Origin: Bryopsis sp. KO-2023
Lineage: Eukaryota > Chlorophyta > Ulvophyceae > Bryopsidales > Bryopsidaceae
Assembly: GCA_030272585.1 (NCBI GenBank)
Contig: BSYQ01000012.1
Coordinates: forward strand, 620,001-684,000
DNA: 64,000 nucleotides
Direction: 5' to 3'
Below, one piece after another: positions 12,253 to 22,638 of the stretch (its first letter is position 1; each line of letters begins with the position of its first letter). The position numbers and the translations under genes are program-made. The notes under the pieces were generated by a model, which made no database searches, was not told where the DNA came from, and was given only the letters and a program-made list of their open reading frames with translations.

Positions 12253-13535
12253 AGTTTTGTATACTTGATTGCATATGGAGGAATAGCTCATCCCAGTAGG
12301 TCCCATCAACTTGGTTGGGGTTTGGAAAACGAAATCGAAGTTGACGGAAACCTTTTCTGAAAGGTTAAACGAAAGAGAAGCAAAGCTGGAGAGGCAGTAA
12401 TAGTGAATATTTTTCACTACAGAAATGTTTTTCATGGACGGGCCAAAGCAGTCAGGCAATTGCCTTGCTGATAGTAGGGGATAGGCTTTGGGGGGGGGGG
12501 GATTGGGGGAAATTCGAAACGATGTTCAAGCATGTCTTTTCTTCTTTTTTTTTTCTTAGGGGAGTTTCTGATTGACTTTTTTTTATCGGCGGTGACTTTT
12601 TTTTTGAAAGACAGTGATTGATGGTATTTTGGACGGTCATGGATTCACATCATTTTTTCCCTGTTTTTCTTACTCTGTGACTCATTTTTCATGACATGGA
12701 TGTCCCCATGAGTCAGATTTGGCTCCTTTCGTTTCTTGTCATGTCGGGGAAATCATTTTTGTGCCATTGGGGGCGAAGCCTGTGTTTTGTTAAGACACTG
12801 TTTTGATAAGGATCGATATTTCATAAGACATTGTTTTGATAAGGATTGATGTTTCATTTTTAGTTGTTTTTTCCAGAGTGCACTTTTCACATTCCTTATG
12901 CGGGATACGGCACGAACACTGTTGCAAAATCAGAGCTCCTTTCATTGACTGATGAACAGTGGTGCCCTCCATACCACACGGGAAAAAGAAAAAGAGTGAT
13001 CTGTATAGATGTATCGAAAGTTGATGGTTGATTGTGGATTTGATGACAAACGATTCGTTAGGGGTACAACTGATGATGCTGGATTGGTGTTCATTTTTTG
13101 GTGCCGTTTCATGCAAAGGCTGATCCCATTGAGATGTCGACACATCAAAACACAAAAAAAAACCGAAAAAAAAAGACACAACAGAAACTCAAAAAAAAAG
13201 AAGCTAAGAATGAAAGCAAACTTCAGAATCAGGCACTGTTTGGTACTTGGATGCGACAGGGACTGGTGTAGCGACTTTTTACAGAAAAATGGTCTCCATA
13301 CAGCTGACCATCCACTTCAAATACTCTTTTGGTTCAGATCTCCATCTGCCATACAGAATGACTGAAATACCTTTCTACTTTAGATTCGAGGAAAGTCCCC
13401 GTTCTATTTCAGTTCAATACAACAACACATAAAAAAGGAAACATGACGAAACAAACAGATGCATCTAACCCAAAAAAAAATTTCTGGGTACACAAGGAAT
13501 CTGGGTGGATGCTGTCGAGGAAGACAAAAAGTGAA
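12253..13535. other. Intergenic region left of tRNA-Pro
   Basis: T-rich DNA with a two-copy direct repeat (listed separately). Short open frames near 13009-13365 lack codon structure or recognisable motifs. Confidence 0.5.
12789..12858 (+). repeat. Two-copy direct repeat of about 35 bases
   Basis: AAGACA(C/T)TGTTTTGATAAGGAT is followed in both copies by CGAT/TGAT and a TTTCAT end. The copies differ at a few positions. Confidence 0.7.
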
Positions 13536-13607
13536 GGGGATGTCCGGGAATCGAACTCGGGACCTCTCGCACCCGAAGCGAGAATCATACCACTAGACCA
13601 ACATCCC
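13536..13607 (-). tRNA. tRNA-Pro(CGG)
   Basis: Read on the minus strand, a complete 72-base cloverleaf is visible: acceptor GGGATGT paired with ACATCCC, D arm with GGTCTAGTGGTAT, anticodon stem CTCGC/GCGAG around loop TTCGGGT (anticodon CGG), and T arm with GTTCGATTC. There is no intron. The internal A and B boxes are intact, so RNA polymerase III transcription is expected. Confidence 0.95.
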
Positions 13608-14761
13608 ACGACAAGAAAATGTGTCATTTATCGCAATCGATCTCAAAACAATTTTTTCCGCCGCCACCAACAACGATCGCTGAGGGCGTGCACCAAGCTT
13701 CTAGACATGGGGCCCGAACGAATCCGGCTCCTCGAAGCGGGCACTCACGGACCTCGCACGTGCCAAACATGCGAGGCATGCTACTCGACCTGCGGGTCGT
13801 GCCTGCGCAAGTCTCGGGTCGTCAGAAGACGGTCTCACGGACACCAGGTATGGCTTTGCACTGACCAAGCACGAAAATTCTCCGAACAAGTTCAATTCGC
13901 TCCATCGAACGACTCTTTTGGTACCGAAAAGGCTCTTGTCGCGCGATCACTTCTGCCTGGCGGCTGAAGTCAGTCGCACCCGCTTCCAGCTGGTCGCATG
14001 AATTAGACAAAACAGACCAAGCGAGCGACTTGTAGGCCTGTTGCTGCTCTGGGGTGTGCACATAGCCCCGCTGCCGTCATAAAGGATGGCGGAACCAGGC
14101 TCATCCTAGCCTGGAGGCGTTTTGGTAATCAAAGGTTTTTACAATCCTGAAGAAAAGCAAGCCTTCTCCCCCTTTGATGCGCTTCCCTTTATTTTTAATT
14201 CCATTTTTGTTGGGCGAGGGGAGAGGATCACACGATTGCTTTAACTTCAGCGGAGGATTTTAGAGAGGATCGACGCTTAAGCGTCAACAATTGTTGACAA
14301 TACATACACAGTTATTGCTGTTCAGGATTGTGGACTGCACTTTGTGGTTTCTTAACCTGAAGCACTGGCTCACCACGTACCTTATGAATGTGATTGGGGT
14401 ACTTTATATTTTAATCGGAATTACACACACACACGTACCTATTTTGGTTGTCCTCGCTTGTGATCACGCCTTTGGTCGAGCAGGTCTCCAACAGAAAGAA
14501 ACGAGCATTCTCATCTCATGGTGATCCGAACCCCCTTCTAGGGTGGACTGTCTGGAAGGGTGGAGGGGTTGTGTGGGGAGTGCTGTGAAAGCGAAACGCT
14601 TACAACAGCAAAGAGATGAATTGATCCTTCTGAATGAACTGTGTCTTCTTTGTCATTTGCATTATTACCATTAAAAACCACAAGGTCCTGGACTATTAGA
14701 CCCCCCCCCCCCAAATATCACAATCAAATTTCCATTTTGTTCTGGGAATCGTTTTGCAATA
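13608..14761. other. Intergenic region with a GC-rich block and a cysteine-rich open frame
   Basis: At 13707-13967 an ATG frame reads MGPERIRLLEAGTHGPRT and continues through a cluster CQTCEACYSTCGSC, with a possible donor after CACCAG (GTATGG) at about 13847. GC content is higher than the flanks from 13660 to 14100. No second exon or known domain could be assigned, so it is not called as a gene. Confidence 0.35.
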
Positions 14762-14799
14762 CACTAGTGAAAAAACGCCGCTTTTACAAGCTTGTAAAC
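14762..14799 (+). repeat. Left terminal inverted repeat
   Basis: Begins CACTAGTG and ends in the palindrome ACAAGCTTGT followed by AAAC. Pairs with 22767-22804. Confidence 0.65.
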
Positions 14800-15056
14800 A
14801 CCTTGTAAAGTGCTTGTAAAGTGGATTACAAGCTTGTAAAGACTTGACACTGTCCCCATCGTTTACAAGCTTGTAAAGTGGAGATTACAAGCTGTTACAA
14901 GCTGTTACAAGCAAAAAGCTTGTAAAGTGGAACAGCTCCATGCTTGTAAAGTGGGAATTTACAAGCTCTTACAAGCTGTTACAAGCTGTTACAAGCTTTC
15001 CCGATCCACGCGGTTACAAGCTCTTACAAGCTGTTACAAGCACTTTACAAGCTCTG
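14782..15056. repeat. Subterminal palindrome array built on ACAAGCTTGT
   Basis: The array mixes full palindromes (TTACAAGCTTGTAA) with half units TTACAAGC and GCTTGTAA, often followed by AGTGG. Orientation alternates: the left third is mostly GCTTGTAAAGTGG, and the right third mostly tandem TTACAAGCTGTTACAAGC. Dense subterminal repeats of this kind are typical transposase-binding regions, but that role is inferred here. Confidence 0.8.
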
Positions 15057-15059
15057 TCA

Positions 15060-17274
15060 TTGATGTGTCATCACACAAGCCCAAGCACACGCTCGGCTGT
15101 GATTCTTGTCGTGGTACGATTGATTGTAAATTTTAATTGATGAATGTCTATAGATGATTCCATTCTCCACCACATGGGTGATTATCACTATTATAAAATA
15201 ATGGACAGAATATCATCATGATTTCAATTTTTCTCATTACAATGATAAATTACAACAAAGACAAAACCGCAAATCCCTTTCAATAGCTCGATGTGCCCAA
15301 GAATCGAACTTGGGATCCACCTTCTGCACATTCTTGCTTTCTGGAAGTTTATTCTCACAACCAGCGAAAGAAAGCGAAAATACTGCGAAAACTTCCAAAC
15401 CCCTCCTCTACTTTTTAAAATGTTCCACTCAAAATTCAACTGAGTGGAAGTTTCCTCTGTTGCGCACAACTGATGAATGTGTTTTGCAGGCCAAATCCAA
15501 CAGAATGTCCAGTGGGTCTTCACTCAGCACTTCCTCTTGCTCTTTCCCTGGTGAGGCAATCAGACAATCAATTTCCACTATTGTGGAGAATACTTACTCC
15601 GCAATACTTATATCATTTTCTAGTGAACAAGTGACAAAACAGCTCTTGGGGGATCAATGCCTGGACTGTTGATTCGGCAAGTCAGACTGGGGAGGAAAAA
15701 CTGCATTAAATTTTAACACCCCCCTCGGAGGGGCAGACTGATGGGGCTTCGACTGACTTCTTTGGTGACTGTCAAGACAACAAATTGAGCCCACTTAAAA
15801 GAGGGTGATACATCTAAATGCCCACATAACAAGGTTCACTACTGACGGCAAAATTGTGTGAAACAGTTTAATATAGTCCTCCATAAGCTAGCAAAAGTGT
15901 GGTTTCCACTGCTTTGTCACAAGAGGACCCCAGGCTCAAGTTCCAAGCTTCCAGATGGGGAGAACAGAATCCTCCAGTTGAATGCATACCATCCCATCCC
16001 TTTCAGAGCTCGGGTGTACCCACCATACTATCCCATTTCGTCCCAAAACCCACAATCAACGATTGTGGAAACTCATAGTCAATGCATTGCTTCGAATTTC
16101 AAGAAATGTAACTGAGGTAATTTACCAGAGCAGAGCAAGCCACAAACAAAGATGGTACTTAGGCTCCCTGACATCCAGATCCTTCAGTCCAGCAATTCCA
16201 TCAGCATGATCCATGCCCTCTCCTCTTGATCCACCTGGCAAGCACAACAGGACAGCCTACAGAAAGCAGGCAGGGTCAGACACTCCTTCTACAACCATCG
16301 TTTCCTCTACATCAAAACCCAAAAATTTGTGGACCAACCTGGTGCACAGTGGAAGAACAATTGATTTCATCTCACTTGATTTCCTCGCCCTGTTCTTGCA
16401 GGCGTTTATAAACGGATTTGGGGTCATGTAACTCAATCGACAAATTAGGCACCAGGGTTCTGTCTTCCGTTGTTCGTTCCCTTCCTTTGGTGCCAACAGC
16501 AGTTGGTCTAACAGAAGTAGTACCAAAGAAAATCCTGATAGTACATATATAATCTTGATTAAAAAAAGAAACGATTGCCAATTTTGCTGTTGTTTTCCGT
16601 ATTGCTCTTGTTCAAACACATGGAATAAAATCTCTATTCCCCAGCGAGAGATGAACTGAAAATCAAACTTACATCTTCCTGGGAAGCGAGCTTGACACAC
16701 AGCCGATGAATCACCTCTGGAAATAACATTGCCCAATGGTAGTCAAGTGACCAAGAGGGTGGTCTGTTGCACAGCAAGGAAAAAACAGAAAAAAAACATG
16801 AGTCCCAACACCAATGATCAGCAAGCTCACAATACCAAGGCAAACAATTTCCTTGCTACAATCAGAGCATTTTCATAGGGTAGCAATTTCTACCCTATGG
16901 AAGTCTCAGGTCACCTCGAGGACGAGCTCGTTATCATCCAGTTCATGCGTTTTGGGCAAGTCAGTGTGTCGGAAACATCAAAAACAGGGATGAGCAATCC
17001 AGAAACGAGCGCCCCTGCTGGGGTACTGACCTTCCCACTCTCTGTACCTCGTTCCCTGCGCGCCGGCGCACTCGTCTCCGACTTTTCTTTCAGCCAAAAG
17101 AAGCTCTTTAAATACCTGCTTTGCTCGGAATACGCGACCGGTCCACCCGAATCTCACACTTGACCTCGTGCAGTCGCGGATGGGAGCAGGCCGTTGAACA
17201 ATGGTTGGTCGCACAGGATGGGAGGCAAGGAAATTCGAAAGATGGAGATCCGCAGGTGTACGACCTTCTAGAAT
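15060..17274. other. Interior of the split element, no confident gene
   Basis: Several frames of 100-160 codons exist on both strands (for example 15310-15672 and 16257-16736), but none shows a transposase catalytic pattern, a zinc finger or another recognisable motif. A tRNA-like T arm lies near 15291-15320 on the minus strand. Confidence 0.45.
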
Positions 17275-17322
17275 GGGATTTCAGGGTTGTAAACTGCGAT
17301 TACAGGCTTGTAAACTGAGATT
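17275..17322 (+). repeat. Inner palindrome cluster at the retrotransposon insertion site
   Basis: Contains TTGTAAACTG and GATTACAGGCTTGTAAACTG, degenerate relatives of the ACAAGCTTGT palindrome. The last four bases, GATT (17319-17322), are duplicated at 22635-22638 on the far side of the retrotransposon. Confidence 0.7.
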
Positions 17323-17535
17323 TGTAACAAACTCGAGCGCAGACTTATCTCAACGCGAACAAACGTTCGCTGTCTCTTGTTTACAAGCTTCCCCTGTCGA
17401 ACTTTATACCTTCCCACGACTAATCGAAACTGTCCACAAGATTCCCTCACTATCGCACTACCCCACGTTACACAGCACCACTTCCTTTCGTCCACTACTG
17501 CCTCATTTCAGTCATCTACCGCTTTGGCGCTCACA
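17323..17535 (-). repeat. 3' LTR of the Ty3/gypsy element
   Basis: 213 bases with TG...CA ends. By eye it is identical to the copy at 22422-22634. It contains GTTTACAAGCTT, resembling the palindrome of the host element. Confidence 0.95.
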
Positions 17536-17548
17536 CGCTTCTTTTGTG

Positions 17549-20272
17549 CTAAACTCCTTTTTCGTCCCTTTGCTCATATCGAATCAATCGATCATGGTGC
17601 ACTAAGCCTTTCAGCAGTGCACCTTTAGGTGTTGCCAATAAAAAAATCCCAGACCCATAATCACTGACTATTTTAAATGGGCCTTTCCAGCGACCTGCAA
17701 ATTTGCTATTCTTTTGACCTCGTTCGTGTTTAAGTAAAACAGCCATACCCAATCGAAACTCCTTTCTCTGCGACCCACGTTTTGTAGCATCATAATACGA
17801 CCGCATTTTCGACTGCGCCTTAGTCATTTGTTGATTCGCCAGTATACGATTGTCTTCCAATCGCGAAAGCCTGAGAACTGTCGAAGTACTTTCCTGCTGT
17901 TCCAAAATCTCTTGGGTGACTGCATCATCCATCCAGTCTCGCGGCTTGAACCCATACATGATTTCAAAAGGAGTCATCTGCGTAGTAGCGTTTCGCTGTG
18001 TGCGTATCCCGTAAAGCACACGTTCCAAATGATGCACCCACTCCTGCCCTTTTCCCAAGCAGCTTTTCTTCAGTGCATTCATAATCGTCTGGTTCATTCG
18101 CTCGACACACCCATTTGTTTTAGGCGAATAAGCTGAAATTTCCAGCCGCCCTATTCCATGGTCACCTAAATATGCTTGGACCTGTTCACTCACAAATGCT
18201 GGCGCATTGTCTGTAATAATGCGCCTGGGCGTTCCAAAACGAAATCGAAGAGTGTCCAGAAATGCACAGATCGTCTTACTGTCCGCCAGCTCCACTCCTT
18301 TAGCTTCTGGCCATCGCGTGGCATAGTCGATCGCCACGAGAATATACCGACAGCCACCACTTTGGGGTAACGGGCCAATAAAATCTAAGCCCACCAGTCC
18401 CCAAGGCTCCATCTCTTTGATTGGTCGCAATTCCGCTGTGGGAGCGATTTTGAGACAACGCTGGCACTCTTCACAGGAGTCGACATACTGCTTGATGTCG
18501 CGATGCATTCCATCCCAAACATAGCGAGCAGCGAGTCGTTCCTCAGTTAAAGCACGATTACTATGTCCCAGATCATCATGTGCTTTCTTTAACAGAGCAG
18601 GGGCGTATTGCTTAGGAATCATCAAACGCCAGGTGCCGACTTTGGACAATTTGAGCAAACGACCCTCCTGAATACGAAATTGCGGGCGAACCTCTTCCAC
18701 TCGAGTATCCAACAGCCATCCATCCACCTCATTAGTGGTCAGCAAACGCCACACAGGACCGGTATACGCATCAGTCAACAGCGAAGCCAGCCATGGCGTA
18801 GGAATAGGAGAAGGCGAGGTCAAATCCACTGCAGCCGCATCATGAGAAGCGGCAGAACGCTTTCCTGCGAAATACTCATAGCGCGACAGCACATCGGCCA
18901 GGATATTGTGCGCACCAGCAATGTGCTCCACAGAAAAAGGACAGATACACAGAGATTGTATATCATCCAGTCGCCGTAATACAAACGGCGAATGATTCTC
19001 AGGATTAAAAATCCCAAGAACAGCTTTATTATCGGTGAAAACCGAAAAAGGACGGTCGACTAAAAAAAGCTGAAAAGCAGCCACTGCTTTGCAAAAACCA
19101 TCTAATTCTGCATGATTGCTAGAGGACCACGAACGGGAGTTTATCGAACTCCAAAACTGAATGATTCGGTCGCCCTGTAGTAAAACAGCCCCATGCCCAA
19201 CACTGGAAGAGTCTAGAAAAATTTTCATCGGCTCCTTAGAGGCGTGATCAAAAAAATCTAAGCCCCAGAGTTTATTAGTCAACGAAGAAACCAACGACTG
19301 CCACAAAGAACGAAAATCATCAGTTTGAAAAGCCACTGGATCAGCCGATCGAAAACACTTCAGTGGCGCAACTGTGCGATGCAAAAAAGGATGAAAACTC
19401 GCTAACCCATTCATCAACCCAAAGAAACCGCGCAAATCAAATTTGTTTTGAGGAATAGGAAGATCCTCGATTTTATTAAGCGTTTGAGGATCCATTTTGA
19501 AACCAGTGGAACTCACATGCACGCCAAGAAAAAAGATAGAAGAACTAAAAAACTCACACTTTTCGAGTTGGAGACTCCAGCCATCCTTGTGGAGTTCATC
19601 CAGTAAAATATCCAGCGCGACGCGATGCGTCGCCATATCGTCAGTGGCTAACGCCAGGTCGTCAACATAGGCATGCAGTTCGACGCCTGGCGGTAGCTTT
19701 GTTCGCACTTTTGCCAAAGTAAAGTGCATAGCACGCATATAGTAATGCATGCTATTGTGATAGCCTTCTTTTAGCCTTGTCATCACATAGTTCTGACCTC
19801 CAAACTCAAAACCAAAATATGTGGCTATTCCATCAGAAATAGGAATGCACATAAAAGCAGAGGCAATGTCTAGTTGCGAAAAGACTTTCTTTTTTTGCAT
19901 TCGTTTCAAAATAGCCCCTCTATCCAGCGGAGGCGAATAAACTTGCTTAATGCTAGCATTAAGCATTCGGAAATCAAAACAAACCCGCAGTTTTGGACTG
20001 CGGGGTTTAGGAACGACGACTAAAGGAGTCATCACCTTAGGTGTAAAAGACACCTTCTTTACCAGCCCCAAGCTAACCCATTCTGCTACTTCACGCTTCA
20101 CTACTTCAAAAAAACGCCCAGTCAAATCTCTTTGGCGAAAGTTAGAAAAAGAATCCGAGGAAATAAAAGGCATGTCCTCAACTGTCTCCTTATTAAATTT
20201 CCCGATGGGCTGTGAAAAGAGCTCAGCATATTTTTTTTGAATGTGTGATAATAACAAACTCTTCACATCCAT
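17549..20272 (-). CDS. pol: Pol polyprotein: reverse transcriptase, RNase H, integrase
   Basis: A 907-residue open frame. The reverse transcriptase shows the LDIASAF motif and the active site AYVDDLAL (near 19660 on the plus strand). RNase H follows with FLDSSSVGHGAV, an AELDGF glutamate and FTDNKAV aspartate. Integrase has an HHCC zinc finger (H-D-D-L-G-H ... C-E-E-C-Q-R-C) and a DDE core: LDFIGPLP, TDNAPAF and a glutamate in VERMNQT. No chromodomain is evident at the C-terminus. The ATG at 20272 lies 34 bases past the gag stop, but the pol frame stays open upstream through that stop in the +1 frame (see findings). It supplies the replication and integration enzymes. Confidence 0.95.
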   Translation of the reverse strand: MDVKSLLLSHIQKKYAELFSQPIGKFNKETVEDMPFISSDSFSNFRQRDLTGRFFEVVKREVAEWVSLGLVKKVSFTPKVMTPLVVVPKPRSPKLRVCFDFRMLNASIKQVYSPPLDRGAILKRMQKKKVFSQLDIASAFMCIPISDGIATYFGFEFGGQNYVMTRLKEGYHNSMHYYMRAMHFTLAKVRTKLPPGVELHAYVDDLALATDDMATHRVALDILLDELHKDGWSLQLEKCEFFSSSIFFLGVHVSSTGFKMDPQTLNKIEDLPIPQNKFDLRGFFGLMNGLASFHPFLHRTVAPLKCFRSADPVAFQTDDFRSLWQSLVSSLTNKLWGLDFFDHASKEPMKIFLDSSSVGHGAVLLQGDRIIQFWSSINSRSWSSSNHAELDGFCKAVAAFQLFLVDRPFSVFTDNKAVLGIFNPENHSPFVLRRLDDIQSLCICPFSVEHIAGAHNILADVLSRYEYFAGKRSAASHDAAAVDLTSPSPIPTPWLASLLTDAYTGPVWRLLTTNEVDGWLLDTRVEEVRPQFRIQEGRLLKLSKVGTWRLMIPKQYAPALLKKAHDDLGHSNRALTEERLAARYVWDGMHRDIKQYVDSCEECQRCLKIAPTAELRPIKEMEPWGLVGLDFIGPLPQSGGCRYILVAIDYATRWPEAKGVELADSKTICAFLDTLRFRFGTPRRIITDNAPAFVSEQVQAYLGDHGIGRLEISAYSPKTNGCVERMNQTIMNALKKSCLGKGQEWVHHLERVLYGIRTQRNATTQMTPFEIMYGFKPRDWMDDAVTQEILEQQESTSTVLRLSRLEDNRILANQQMTKAQSKMRSYYDATKRGSQRKEFRLGMAVLLKHERGQKNSKFAGRWKGPFKIVSDYGSGIFLLATPKGALLKGLVHHDRLIRYEQRDEKGV

Positions 20273-20306
20273 GTCTGAGTCTTTATTTCCCTCGTTTATT
20301 GCTCCA

Positions 20307-22253
20307 TTAAACGCACCGAATGCGTTTACTGTCCTGATGAGCTAATTGAATTTGAAATCGAAAATCACCCACCGACAATCCAACCACAGCAGTGCGACTG
20401 CCAACGTGAACTGCCCTGCTCGAAGCATTGAAAACCGTTACCTTAAGAGGTTTTCCCGCTTCCCATAGCGACGATGATGTGAGGAGGCCGATAGGCATGC
20501 GTCCAGAGTCGAAAACAGGGATACTGCGGTCTGCACGAAACGGCAGTATGAAAGTTCGCGAGGCCTTCGATGCGATCACGAAAGAACGACCCACTGGAAT
20601 AAAAACATTCTCGCCTCGCTGCACTGGTTCCACCACTCCTCTTTCTGTAGCCTGGATCGTAACTGTCGTGGGTGCAACCTCCTTTGCCTCGACGCCTTTG
20701 GTACATGTGTTTTCTCCTCGAACAGCCAAACACTGCACTGCCGTTTGTCGGCTCATCTCGATTAAACCTTTCGCTGGATTAATCCTGCACTCAAATCGCT
20801 TTAATAAGTCGTTGCCCACCAGCAGATCATGCGAAACCTCATCACAAACCATGAACTCGTGCAACATGGTTTTCTTTCCCAGGGTCACGTGCATCTCCGT
20901 AACTCCTTTCGCCTGCAGCGTTGTTTGGTTAAAACAGCGTATAGCTGAGCGCGCCATGTCAACTTTCAGCTCAGACCCAGCTCGCTTCAAAGTGCGGGAG
21001 GAGATAATCGATATAGATGCACCAGTGTCGACGAGTCCATTCATCGTAACGCGATCATTCAAAACCACTGGGCAGTATAACAGCGAGCTTGCGAAATTGA
21101 TGCCTGCCTTGTCCATTTCGTCAGCGATGGCGACATTCACTATTTCACCTTCCTCTGCCATAGGATCTTCTTCAGCGAAAATATCGTCCTCAAAATACTC
21201 GTCAACTTTGTCATCCTTCGTGGCGTCGTCAGTATCCACGTGAAATATCCCCGGCTGTTTGTCACCTCGACCTCCTTTGGAACGCTGACGAGTGAATGGG
21301 CGTGCCTTTTCCCCTCCTTCGCCAGTACCTTGGCTTTTCACGAGATAGGTCAAAAACGAACGAAAGCGTTTATCTCGTTTCGCAAAATCAGCAACATAGT
21401 GTTTGAGCGTGGAAATAGGCACGCGTCTCAGCGTATCCACATGCGACGAGGTTCCTTCCAAAGCCGAAACACTTCCCTTACTCAACTCCAGAGCGTCGAT
21501 CTCCATAGCATCCTCGACCCCTTTATCACTCAAATTTCCAGCGAGTAACCAATCCGTTCTTCTGCGAACGACCTGGATGACTTGGTCGAGACTCGTCTGC
21601 AGGATATCATATCCCGCTAATGTATTTCGAACATCCGTTGGCAGTTTGTTTAGTAACAACTGCAGCTTTCTCGATGGAGCCACATGAGGATATTCGTCAC
21701 AGACAGTCTTGAACCTGCTCGTAAACGCTAACAGGGACTCCCCTTTTTCTTTCTTCAACGACAAGATCCTTTGTTCTGGACTGAGAATACTCTCCGTTGG
21801 AAGGAGATTGTTTAGATTCGCCTTGATAGAATCCCAGCACGCAGTCTCTATGCGTTCCTCGTCTGTCAGTCGAATCCTTCGCTCTGGATTGTCTGGGTCC
21901 TGAATAAACCACTCTGTAGCCTTCAGCGCATTAGTGATCATTTTGTAGATTGCGCGTCCTTCATGTGTGGTCGGCGCAACGTGCTTAAGAATGACACGTG
22001 CTCTCTCCGTGGTCTCTTCCTCTGTGACCTCGGCATACGGGACGAGCCAGTCTGCCGTCTCCCTTGTCCATTTCGTCACTCTCTGTATCTTTTCAACGTC
22101 AGCCATGTCGTGCCTGCGGTCCTTCCTAGGACGCGATATGTCCGGAAAAAAAAGGTGTTCGTCAGTTTCAAACCAAGGCGTGTTACGCCACTTAGCTTGC
22201 TTGTCGAGGTCTGTCACACTCGACGTGTCTGAGGTAGCACGTCCTTGTGCCAA
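20307..22253 (-). CDS. gag: Gag-protease polyprotein
   Basis: A 648-residue open frame starting at ATG 22253 and ending at TAA 20307-20309. The N-terminal half is alpha-helical and charged with the retrotransposon capsid pattern (EERIETACWDSIKANL, then SLLAFTSRFKTVCDEYP). No CCHC zinc knuckle is present; instead an Arg/Gly/Lys-rich segment (RPFTRQRSKGGRGDKQ) may bind RNA. An aspartic protease follows, with the catalytic MNGLVDTGASISIIS motif. Keeping protease with Gag and placing a frame change before RT is a known arrangement in some Ty3/gypsy lineages. Confidence 0.93.
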   Translation of the reverse strand: MAQGRATSDTSSVTDLDKQAKWRNTPWFETDEHLFFPDISRPRKDRRHDMADVEKIQRVTKWTRETADWLVPYAEVTEEETTERARVILKHVAPTTHEGRAIYKMITNALKATEWFIQDPDNPERRIRLTDEERIETACWDSIKANLNNLLPTESILSPEQRILSLKKEKGESLLAFTSRFKTVCDEYPHVAPSRKLQLLLNKLPTDVRNTLAGYDILQTSLDQVIQVVRRRTDWLLAGNLSDKGVEDAMEIDALELSKGSVSALEGTSSHVDTLRRVPISTLKHYVADFAKRDKRFRSFLTYLVKSQGTGEGGEKARPFTRQRSKGGRGDKQPGIFHVDTDDATKDDKVDEYFEDDIFAEEDPMAEEGEIVNVAIADEMDKAGINFASSLLYCPVVLNDRVTMNGLVDTGASISIISSRTLKRAGSELKVDMARSAIRCFNQTTLQAKGVTEMHVTLGKKTMLHEFMVCDEVSHDLLVGNDLLKRFECRINPAKGLIEMSRQTAVQCLAVRGENTCTKGVEAKEVAPTTVTIQATERGVVEPVQRGENVFIPVGRSFVIASKASRTFILPFRADRSIPVFDSGRMPIGLLTSSSLWEAGKPLKVTVFNASSRAVHVGSRTAVVGLSVGDFRFQIQLAHQDSKRIRCV

Positions 22254-22403
22254 GTCGTGAGAGTGCGTATCTGCGTCCTCGCTGGTTCGCTGTCCTTTTG
22301 CGGTTGCAAACGAACTATCACTGAAGGATAGTTCGAGGTCGAGCTCTTCGAGTTCAACGCCTAAGCGAGCCAGCGTGCGAACTTTAAACGACTGAATAGA
22401 CCG

Positions 22404-22421
22404 AAAACAGCTCCGAAACCA
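22404..22421 (-). promoter_or_regulatory. Candidate primer-binding site
   Basis: Directly after the 5' LTR (minus strand) the sequence begins TGGTTTCGGAGCTG, complementary to a tRNA 3' end reading GCTCCGAAACCA. The tRNA is not identified; neither the tRNA-Pro nor the tRNA-Met of this window fits. Confidence 0.6.
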
Positions 22422-22634
22422 TGTAACAAACTCGAGCGCAGACTTATCTCAACGCGAACAAACGTTCGCTGTCTCTTGTTTACAAGCTTCCCCTGTCGAA
22501 CTTTATACCTTCCCACGACTAATCGAAACTGTCCACAAGATTCCCTCACTATCGCACTACCCCACGTTACACAGCACCACTTCCTTTCGTCCACTACTGC
22601 CTCATTTCAGTCATCTACCGCTTTGGCGCTCACA
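22422..22634 (-). repeat. 5' LTR of the Ty3/gypsy element
   Basis: 213 bases identical by eye to 17323-17535. It is flanked on the right by the GATT target duplication, directly followed by the palindrome ACAAGCTTGT of the host element. Confidence 0.95.
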
Positions 22635-22638
22635 GATT

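Larger units (their letters stand above)
17323..22634 (-). mobile_element. Young Ty3/gypsy LTR retrotransposon, apparently intact
   Basis: A 5,312-bp element lies in minus orientation. Two 213-bp LTRs (17323-17535 and 22422-22634) look identical base for base, start TGTAACA on the plus strand and end GCTCACA. A 4-bp target duplication GATT flanks it. Coding order is Gag-protease then RT-RNase H-integrase, the Ty3/gypsy order, with both frames open over their full length. A primer-binding site beginning TGGTTTCGGAGC follows the 5' LTR (read on the minus strand from 22421). I could not match it to a named tRNA. A short purine run (AAAAGAAG) precedes the 3' LTR. Identical LTRs and open frames indicate a recent insertion that may still be active. 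Confidence 0.95.

Noticed and set aside
13707..13967. Cysteine-cluster open frame
   Set aside because: Only one possible exon; no second exon or family, so reported only as a note in the intergenic entry.
15283..15330. tRNA-like B box (minus strand, CCCAAGTTCGATTCTTGGG)
   Set aside because: A T arm is visible but no matching acceptor, D arm or anticodon arm could be folded; at most a tRNA relic.
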